64,000 nt of DNA from NCBI RefSeq assembly GCF_900102215.1, contig NZ_FNBG01000012.1:62001-126000 (forward strand), in the 5' to 3' direction. Origin of the DNA: Fontibacillus panacisegetis. Lineage in GTDB: Bacteria > Bacillota > Bacilli > Paenibacillales > Paenibacillaceae. A program made the translations under genes and the position numbers. The notes beneath the pieces were generated by a model that made no database searches, was not told the DNA's origin, and saw only the letters and a program-made list of their open reading frames with translations. Positions 57,866 to 64,000 of this stretch are shown here, piece by piece (the stretch's first letter is position 1; each line of letters begins with the position of its first letter).

Positions 57866-58885
57866 CTAATCTTTCATTTTCGGATCAAAAGCGTCACGCA
57901 GCCCATCCGCCAGCAAATTGAACGTAATCATAATGACACACAATACGACTGCAGGAATCCACATCAAATGAGGAAGGAAACGAAACGTTTTGTAGCCTTC
58001 GTTCAGCAGTGTACCTAAAGATGCGTCCGGGGGACGGACTCCGATGCCAATGAAGCTGAGAAAAGCCTCGAAAAATATGGCGCTTGGAATGCTAAACATC
58101 GTCTGAATGATGATAATACCACTCAGATTCGGGATAATATGCTTCAGGGCAATTCGAATAAACGGCACACCAAGCGTCTTTGATGCCAAAATGAATTCCT
58201 GCTCCTTAAGCTTCATCGTCTGTGCGCGAATGACGCGGGCCATTGAAATCCAGCCGGTGAAGGCCAGCGCAATAATGATCGAGGGGATTCCGGGCTTAAA
58301 AACAAGCAGCATCAGAATAACGATAACTAGCGTAGGTACTCCAGAAATGATCTCAAGCACGCGCTGCATGATATTGTCCGTTATTCCCCCTTTCCAGCCG
58401 GAAATGAGGCCATAGGTGATGCCAATGAATACGTCGAAGAGAGCGGCCACTACCGCAATCAGCAGCGAAAGGCGTGTTCCGGCGAGAACACGGGATAGTA
58501 AATCCCGGCCAAACGCATCCGTACCGAAATAGTAATGGGTGTTCGCCGGAACATTGGCTAGTGTGTATTTATCAACCCATTCGCCGGATACTTTAGCCAG
58601 ACCGTTAAACCCGTTCATATGAACCCACGGAATACGCGGCGGCAAGTTGGCATGGGGCAAATTTTGCAAATTGGGATCTCGCGGCGTATACCAGATCGAC
58701 AAGAAGGCAGTCAATAGGACCGCCAGCAGAATACAGAGCGAAATGACAGCAGCTTTGTTTTTCTTAAGACGACGCCATGAATCCTGATACAAGGTAAGGG
58801 AGGGGTAATCAGCCTTTTCCATATCTCTATAAATCTCTTTATCTAGTGGTTCAAAATAAGAATCCGGAATATTGATCGTGTTCAT
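57866..58885 (-). CDS. Oligopeptide ABC transporter permease, OppC/DppC type (339 aa)
   Basis: An N-terminal OppC_N segment (DSWRRLKKNKAAVISLCILL) and six helices with the docking loop ALKHIIPNLSG. The large first periplasmic loop (~65-130) is typical of OppC. It overlaps the OppB-type gene by 4 bases (ATGA). Confidence 0.95.
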   Translation of the reverse strand: MNTINIPDSYFEPLDKEIYRDMEKADYPSLTLYQDSWRRLKKNKAAVISLCILLAVLLTAFLSIWYTPRDPNLQNLPHANLPPRIPWVHMNGFNGLAKVSGEWVDKYTLANVPANTHYYFGTDAFGRDLLSRVLAGTRLSLLIAVVAALFDVFIGITYGLISGWKGGITDNIMQRVLEIISGVPTLVIVILMLLVFKPGIPSIIIALAFTGWISMARVIRAQTMKLKEQEFILASKTLGVPFIRIALKHIIPNLSGIIIIQTMFSIPSAIFFEAFLSFIGIGVRPPDASLGTLLNEGYKTFRFLPHLMWIPAVVLCVIMITFNLLADGLRDAFDPKMKD

Positions 58886-59823
58886 GATTTGCCTCCTGCT
58901 ACCCTGATCCGCGGATCAATAATGCCGTATAAAATGTCCACGATCAATATGACGGTAACCAGCATCGCAGAGTAGATCAGGGTGACGCCCATAATCGTTG
59001 AATAATCATTGGTCAGAATGGATTTAACAAATTGTTCGCCTATGCCGGGAATCGCGAAGATATTTTCCACGACCAGCGAGCCAGTCATAAGTCCAACGGT
59101 CATCGGCCCCAAAAGGGTAAGGAGAGGAATCAACGCATTCCTCAGACCATGTACAATAGCGATGCGTCTCTCACTTTGTCCCTTTGCTCTGGCCAGTTCC
59201 ACATAATCGCTGTTTAACACCTCGATCATTTCGGTACGGATAAACCGGGCCGCATCGGCCATAGGTGTGATAGATAAAGCGAGCGTGGGTAAAATGGTAG
59301 AGCTGAACCCATCGTTCCACAGAGCGATGGGCAGCCACTTCAAAGTTATTGCGAAAATGAGCTGGAGCAAAACCGCAAATACAAAGTTCGGGATCGAACG
59401 CCCAATAATAGCGGACAAGGAGGCAAGCGCATCGAGAAAACTGTTTTGATGCAATGCGGACACCGTTCCGAGTACTATTCCGACAATCGTACCGAAGATC
59501 ATAGCCTGAATGCCCAGTTGCATGGACGGACCGATACGTTCTGACAGCAGCTTGCTTACCGGCTGGTTGCTGAATTGCAGGGATATGCCAAAGTCACCGC
59601 GTACAATTCCCGACATATAAAGGAGGTAGCGTTCTCCAAACGGTTTGCTTAGCCCGTACTTTTCATTCATAATTTCGAGCTGCTGCGGGGTCAGCTTTTC
59701 CTCATTGCTGTAAGGGCTCCCAGGCAGGAAATTCATCAGCAGGAAAGTAATCTGGCTAATCAGCAGTAGTGTAACAATCATGTATGCCAACCGCTTGGCA
59801 ATAAATTTAATATAGTTGGTCAA
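58882..59823 (-). CDS. Oligopeptide ABC transporter permease, OppB/DppB type (313 aa)
   Basis: Six helices. The opening IAKRLAYMIVTLLLISQITF, with PGSPY and LSKPFGERYL in the first loop, and the docking motif with HGLRNALIPLLTLLG define OppB. The TTG at 59823 is chosen: GGAG lies 11 bases upstream, it falls 22 bases after the OppA-type stop and gives normal length. The open frame continues to 59877, but that would overlap oppA. Confidence 0.92.
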   Translation of the reverse strand: MTNYIKFIAKRLAYMIVTLLLISQITFLLMNFLPGSPYSNEEKLTPQQLEIMNEKYGLSKPFGERYLLYMSGIVRGDFGISLQFSNQPVSKLLSERIGPSMQLGIQAMIFGTIVGIVLGTVSALHQNSFLDALASLSAIIGRSIPNFVFAVLLQLIFAITLKWLPIALWNDGFSSTILPTLALSITPMADAARFIRTEMIEVLNSDYVELARAKGQSERRIAIVHGLRNALIPLLTLLGPMTVGLMTGSLVVENIFAIPGIGEQFVKSILTNDYSTIMGVTLIYSAMLVTVILIVDILYGIIDPRIRVAGGKS

Positions 59824-59845
59824 TGCCCATTCATCTCCAGATTTT

Positions 59846-61558
59846 TTACTTGGCAGAATTCTGTTCGATATAAGCACGAGTGATTTCCAAAGGAGTCCCC
59901 AGATTATGGGTTACAATTCCCTTCACCTTGGATTTCACCAGATAATTGGAGGCCCCCTGGTACAATGGAGTAACAACGGCTTTGCTCAAAATGTACTTTT
60001 GTGCCTCTTGTAAATCCTTCCATCTGGTTTGCGGATCCGTTGCATCCTCGGTTTTTATCTTCGTAATCAGGGCGTCATAGGTCTCATCCTTGTAACGGGC
60101 ATGATTATGCTCGTAAGTAGAGAAGAACAGATTCAAGTAACTTACCGGATCGAAATCACCAGTCCATCCGCCTAGTGCCAGATCGAACTTGTAGGACATC
60201 ATCTTTTCGAATCTGACTTTAGTGGGAACGTTGCTTAGCTCGATAGTGACTCCAGACAGATTCGTTTCCAGCTGACTTTGCAAATATTGGCTTGTTTTTT
60301 TAGCTGTATCTGTATCGCTTGTAATCAGCTCCAGCTTGACTTTATCCGTCCCGAGCTCTTTTTTAGCCAATTCCCATAACCTTTTGCCTTCCTCGACGTC
60401 CGTAACGACAATTGCTCCTGCTTCATCAGAGAAGTCGGTGCCGGTATCCGGATTGACAGCAATTCCTTTAGGCACAATGCCGGTTAACGGGTTGGAGCCG
60501 TCAATAAGCACGTTGTTCACCAATTCGTCTCTGTTGATAACTAAAGAAATCGCTTTGCGGAAATTTTCATTTTGCAGTGCTTTGTTAGAACTGATTCCCA
60601 GCTCCAGATTGGAGGCGGTCAAGGTTAATACCGACAAGTATTCGGGATTGTTAGTATATTGGGAAATGTATTCCCCGGATAATGAAGCCACGTCAACAGC
60701 CCCGGACTCGTATAAATTGATGCCTGTTCCGATTTCCTTCACAACCTGAATGTTGATTTTATCCAGCTTGATATTGTCTTTGTCCCAATATTGTTCATTT
60801 TTGATGAAACTCCAATTCAGGCCGGTGCCGTCCCAATCTTTTAATATAAAGGGACCGTTCCCCAGTGTATTCTCACTGTTCGTTCCGTAGGCTTCGCCTT
60901 TTTCAGTCACAAATGCCTCATTCTGCGGATACAGGTTCACTGAAGACAGGGAAGCTGTAAAATAGGTGTCCGGATACTCCAGCGTGATCTTCAGTTCGGT
61001 ATCGCTGACGGCTTCAATGCCCAATTCTTCAGCCGCTTTCTTGCCCTCATTGATCGCCTGGGCATTTTTGATATTGAAATGGGTGCTCGCATTTTGGGCG
61101 GCAGTTGCAGGATTGAACAAGCGTTGCCAGGCAAATACAAAATCTTTGGCGGTAAGCGGATCTCCATTTGGCCATTTCAAGCCGTCACGCAGTTTGATGG
61201 AATAAGTAAGACCATCCTCGCTGATCACCGGATCCCCGGTAGCCAGAACAGGTACTGTTTTGTTGTTTCCGTCAATTTTATAGAGACCTTCGGCAAAGAT
61301 CTCAATTTGAGAAGAGCTTAGGGTATCGTAGGATTTCACGGAGTCGGCCGTTGGCAGTTCACTGACGATGATCCAGTTCAATATTTGCGGTTCCTGCGGC
61401 GTTGTTTCTGCTTCCTTGCCGGCATTTGTCTCACTTGCAGTTGAATTATTGCTCTTCGTATTGCTGCTTTCTGCGGTTTTATTGCTTCCGCATCCGCTTA
61501 GCACGGTGCCCAGAACCAGAATCAGCAGCAGTAAACCAAGTTTCCAATTTGTTTTCAT
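59846..61558 (-). CDS. Oligopeptide-binding lipoprotein, OppA/DppA type (570 aa)
   Basis: A lipoprotein signal ends GTVLSGCGS. The SBP_bac_5 fold is clear: EDGLTYSIKLRDGLKWPNGD, PLTAKDFVFAWQRLFNP, NGPFILKDWDGTGLNWSFIK, RKAISLVINRDELV. It captures peptides outside the membrane for the OppBCDF-type importer. A 135-base gap follows the M20 gene, so it may also have its own promoter. Confidence 0.95.
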   Translation of the reverse strand: MKTNWKLGLLLLILVLGTVLSGCGSNKTAESSNTKSNNSTASETNAGKEAETTPQEPQILNWIIVSELPTADSVKSYDTLSSSQIEIFAEGLYKIDGNNKTVPVLATGDPVISEDGLTYSIKLRDGLKWPNGDPLTAKDFVFAWQRLFNPATAAQNASTHFNIKNAQAINEGKKAAEELGIEAVSDTELKITLEYPDTYFTASLSSVNLYPQNEAFVTEKGEAYGTNSENTLGNGPFILKDWDGTGLNWSFIKNEQYWDKDNIKLDKINIQVVKEIGTGINLYESGAVDVASLSGEYISQYTNNPEYLSVLTLTASNLELGISSNKALQNENFRKAISLVINRDELVNNVLIDGSNPLTGIVPKGIAVNPDTGTDFSDEAGAIVVTDVEEGKRLWELAKKELGTDKVKLELITSDTDTAKKTSQYLQSQLETNLSGVTIELSNVPTKVRFEKMMSYKFDLALGGWTGDFDPVSYLNLFFSTYEHNHARYKDETYDALITKIKTEDATDPQTRWKDLQEAQKYILSKAVVTPLYQGASNYLVKSKVKGIVTHNLGTPLEITRAYIEQNSAK

Positions 61559-61693
61559 ATGTAACCATCCTTTACAAAGTAATAGATAAGTCCAATTATT
61601 TTCATTGAAATAATAGGTATAATTGGTGAGAAGAGCCCTTGCAGATGCAAATAATAACTGGCGGTAATGGCAGACAAGTGATTATACAAATTT

Positions 61694-62884
61694 CTAGTGA
61701 GTGTGTCTAAAGTCTTCTTTCACCTTGGCGAGAAGCTCCGGATTTTCAAGCAGCTGCAGGCCGGCAAAGGCCAGCGCCTTGGCAGCTATGATCAATGCTT
61801 CGTCTCCTCTGGCGGAAGCGGCCGCTTCCCGAAACTCAGGCGTATGCGCCACAAGATCTGAGGAACCGATTTTAATGTATTCGTGAGTGGTCGGGACAAC
61901 GTGGCTGACATTGCCTGCGTCTGTTGACCCTATGCCGCCTCTCTCTTCATGAATGAGCACTTCTCCCAGCTGCTCCAGCTCTTTACCGACGATTTCATCG
62001 AGCGTTCGGTTAATGATAATATCCTTTACCTCGTTCTGGAAGCGTTCGATCTTTACCGTGCTTCCCGTTGCAAGAGCAGCACCCTCAGCAATACGGCGAA
62101 TCTTGTTCGAGACTTCCTCGGTCTCAGCCCAGGTTGTCGATCGGATGTAAAAGCGCGCCGACGCGTATTCAGGGATAATATTCGGAGCATCGCCGCCATG
62201 AGTGATGATGCCGTGAATTCGCACATGACTTGGCAGCTGCTGTCGCAGTGCGCTGATGCCGTTGAACAACAGGATGACTGCATCGAGCGCATTGATTCCC
62301 TTCTCCGGTGCACCGGCCGCATGAGCAGCTTTGCCATAGAAATGAAAGTCCAGCGGGTCAACGGCGAGGCCGGATGATGTTAGTCCGGTGTCTCCGGACG
62401 GATGAATCATCAGAGCGGCGTCGATACCCTCGAACAGTCCGTGCTTAACAAAGCTGCCCTTGGCGCTGCCGTTGGTTCCTCCTTCTTCGGCAGGTGTGCC
62501 GAAAACGAATACTTCTCCACCCGTTTCTTCCAGGGTGCTGGCAAGAGCAATGGCTGCTGCGGTGCTGATCGTCCCGATCAGATTATGACCACAAGCATGG
62601 CCAAGTCCGGGAAGGGCGTCATATTCAGCCAAATAGCCGATTTTTGGACCGGGCTTGGAAGAAGCTTTACGGGCAACAAATCCAGTCTCATGTCCCGCTA
62701 CATTTCGTGTTACCTCAAAGCCTGCGTTTTCCAAAATACCGCTGAGCGTCTGCGAGGCGAAGAACTCTTCGTTTCCGATTTCCGGACGGGCATGAATTTG
62801 ATGGCTGGTTTCAACGTACAGCGACTTGGATTCATCGATCTGCTGCCCGATTCGCTCTTTCAAATCTTTTAAGTGCGTGGTCAT
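61694..62884 (-). CDS. M20-family amidohydrolase/peptidase (396 aa)
   Basis: An M20D-type metallo-amidohydrolase. Metal ligands are visible in YDALPGLGHACGHNL, GTPAEEGG (catalytic Glu and metal Glu), and the dimerisation insert GKAAHAAGAPEKGINALDAV. A later GSTDAGNVSHVVPTTH supplies the last ligand region. It probably hydrolyses N-acyl or dipeptide-like amides in the cytoplasm. It is the first gene of the minus-strand operon ahead of the oligopeptide transporter, so it likely processes imported substrates. AGGAGG lies 10 bases before the ATG. Confidence 0.93.
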   Translation of the reverse strand: MTTHLKDLKERIGQQIDESKSLYVETSHQIHARPEIGNEEFFASQTLSGILENAGFEVTRNVAGHETGFVARKASSKPGPKIGYLAEYDALPGLGHACGHNLIGTISTAAAIALASTLEETGGEVFVFGTPAEEGGTNGSAKGSFVKHGLFEGIDAALMIHPSGDTGLTSSGLAVDPLDFHFYGKAAHAAGAPEKGINALDAVILLFNGISALRQQLPSHVRIHGIITHGGDAPNIIPEYASARFYIRSTTWAETEEVSNKIRRIAEGAALATGSTVKIERFQNEVKDIIINRTLDEIVGKELEQLGEVLIHEERGGIGSTDAGNVSHVVPTTHEYIKIGSSDLVAHTPEFREAAASARGDEALIIAAKALAFAGLQLLENPELLAKVKEDFRHTH

Positions 62885-62941
62885 TCATACGACACCTCCT
62901 GTTTATAGATAATTCCTGTAAGTATACTCGGGTTTGATCCT

Positions 62942-62980
62942 AAAAAAAAGAAAAACCGATATCCCCAAAATATGGGGGCG
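62942..62980 (-). terminator. Short leader attenuator-like hairpin upstream of the M20 gene
   Basis: On the minus strand CCCC-ATATTTT-GGGG (62963-62977) is followed by a T-rich run of about 14 bases. It begins within about 25 bases of the predicted transcription start. Confidence 0.6.
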
Positions 62981-62995
62981 AGATTTTTATCCAAT

Positions 62996-63024
62996 ACATT
63001 AGTACACAAGAAATAAAATGTCAA
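62996..63024 (-). promoter_or_regulatory. Sigma-A promoter of the M20/oligopeptide operon
   Basis: Minus strand TTGACA (63024-63019), 17-base spacer, TAATGT (63001-62996). Confidence 0.75.
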
Positions 63025-63072
63025 TGACATCGTGTGTAAAATTAATTAAATGTATCGATAGAAAAAATGAAA

Positions 63073-63101
63073 TTGACAAGCTTTAAATCATATACTATCT
63101 T
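63073..63101 (+). promoter_or_regulatory. Promoter of the S9 peptidase gene
   Basis: TTGACA (63073-63078), 17-base spacer, TATCTT (63096-63101). It is divergent from the M20 operon promoter about 50 bases away. Confidence 0.6.
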
Positions 63102-63157
63102 TTGTCTTATTAATTCAATATGCTTTCTTGGCTTTCGTTAGAACAGGAGTGTTGAAT

Positions 63158-64000
63158 GTGGCTAATAAGCGTCCGTTAGTACCTCGTGATCTGTATGAAT
63201 ATCAATGGGTCAGTCAGCCGTCTATAGGATTTCAAGGGGCGGTCGCCTATGTAAAGCAGACGATAGATCAGAAAAATAATGACTATGTGACGCAAATACG
63301 CGTAGTTTCGCTAGACGGGGGTGACGACAGACGTTTAACGGACGGGGAGCATGATTCTGCACCTTCTTGGTCGCCTGGCGGGGAACGGCTCGCATTTTTG
63401 CGTACCTCTGAAGGAATTAAGCAGCTATATACGACCACGGTGGAGGACAGCTTGGAAAAGCCCGAACCGGATACCGTGAACGTGAAGCATACGGATTTGG
63501 CTAGGGGAGTGGACAGCTATGTCTGGTCGCCGGATGGAAGCTTTATTGCATTTACAAGCCGTGTCGAGGGGAATGAAGGAGAGGCAGCTGACGGAAAGCA
63601 GGAATCCAAAGACTTGCGGGGCCGGGTGTATGAACGCACTACTCCCAAAGCAGAAGGCTCCGGCTGGTGGGACGGGCTGCATAGCCATTTATTTGTGCTG
63701 GAGCTGAAAAGTGGCCGGATCACCAGACTGACCTGGGGCTATTGGGACGCTGCAGCTCCTGTCTGGTCGCCGGATGGCGAGTTCATTTCCTTTATCTCGA
63801 AGCAGGTGAAGGAACAAGAGCTGGATGCGGATTTACTTCACTTTGCTGATTTATACACCATTAAGCGCAGCGGGGGCGAGCCAGTAAAAATAACGTCGTC
63901 CAGCCTGCTGATTACCCAATTTGCCTATTCCCCGGAGGGGCAGCGGTTTGCACTGATTGCCAGTGACCGCGTATATGGCAGCAGCAGTCATAATAGACTG
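63158..64000 (+). CDS. S9-family peptidase (prolyl oligopeptidase/acylaminoacyl-peptidase type), 3' end outside the window
   Basis: GTG at 63158, with AGGAG 8 bases upstream, opens 281 codons that run off the window. The visible part is the N-terminal beta-propeller: repeated blades SAPSWSPGGERLAFLR, SYVWSPDGSFIAFTSR, AAPVWSPDGEFISFIS, and FAYSPEGQRFALI, each with the (W/Y)SPxG pattern. The catalytic alpha/beta-hydrolase domain lies beyond the end. A cytoplasmic enzyme that trims short peptides, in keeping with the divergent peptide-uptake operon. A decayed C-terminal piece of a related gene is at 39996-40377. Confidence 0.9.
   Translation, partial: MANKRPLVPRDLYEYQWVSQPSIGFQGAVAYVKQTIDQKNNDYVTQIRVVSLDGGDDRRLTDGEHDSAPSWSPGGERLAFLRTSEGIKQLYTTTVEDSLEKPEPDTVNVKHTDLARGVDSYVWSPDGSFIAFTSRVEGNEGEAADGKQESKDLRGRVYERTTPKAEGSGWWDGLHSHLFVLELKSGRITRLTWGYWDAAAPVWSPDGEFISFISKQVKEQELDADLLHFADLYTIKRSGGEPVKITSSSLLITQFAYSPEGQRFALIASDRVYGSSSHNRL

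Overview
The window looks like a chromosomal accessory region of a spore-forming Bacillota, most likely Paenibacillus or a close relative. The grounds are strong GGAGG ribosome sites with frequent GTG/TTG starts, Spo0E-like small proteins, a sigma-K fragment, a MocR regulator beside a DMT transporter, DUF4256 and DUF4317 proteins, and a mosaic base composition. No rRNA, CRISPR array, intact transposase or phage structural gene was seen.

Layout. 0-7 kb: the 3' end of an FMN/FAD fumarate-reductase-like flavoprotein, a pentapeptide-repeat remnant, and a minus-strand operon of response regulator, histidine kinase, ABC ATPase and FtsX-type permease. 7-15 kb: an odd Ala-type tRNA, a broken and an intact DMT exporter with a divergent MocR regulator, a TetR plus membrane-anchored nitroreductase operon, and an HxlR regulator divergent from a flavodoxin-fold oxidoreductase. 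15-22 kb: many broken genes (acyltransferase, Fic, toxin-antitoxin), then the first of two XRE / Spo0E-like / ~110-aa cassettes. 22-29 kb: fhs, an UMF1-type MFS transporter, a type I phosphodiesterase, a gene-poor structured stretch, and a Band-7 protein. 29-37 kb: an AT-rich starch/maltodextrin island (starch-binding-type lipoprotein, LacI repressor, GH13 enzyme, binding protein, two permeases) that lacks its own ATPase. 37-45 kb: an orphan antitoxin with a decayed toxin, the second XRE/Spo0E-like cassette, an S9 peptidase remnant, a GH13 protein fused to an aminoglycoside-phosphotransferase-fold kinase, DUF4256 and DUF4317. 45-52 kb: a four-gene Wadjet-like SMC defence operon in the order jetD-jetA-jetB-jetC. 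52-56 kb: a sigma-K fragment, a tiny Cys-rich protein, an intact Fic protein, remnants of an RNA ligase, a phosphoesterase and a PepSY protein, and a FixH-like lipoprotein. 56-63 kb: a minus-strand oligopeptide ABC transporter operon led by an M20 amidohydrolase, then the start of a divergent S9 peptidase that runs off the window.

How it works together. The starch island imports and cleaves alpha-glucans under LacI control, presumably borrowing a shared MsmX-type ATPase. The M20 enzyme, the Opp-type transporter and the S9 peptidase form a peptide uptake and degradation block. Intact cassettes (Wadjet-like operon, XRE/Spo0E-like cassettes, two-component/ABC resistance-type operon, TetR/nitroreductase) sit between frameshifted and truncated genes, the usual look of a region with repeated gain and loss.

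The observations most worth following are the GH13-kinase fusion, in which the expected catalytic Glu reads as Asp; the duplicated XRE/Spo0E-like cassette with an 18-bp perfect inverted-repeat operator at one copy; the jetD-first Wadjet-like operon; and the paired structured RNA elements.
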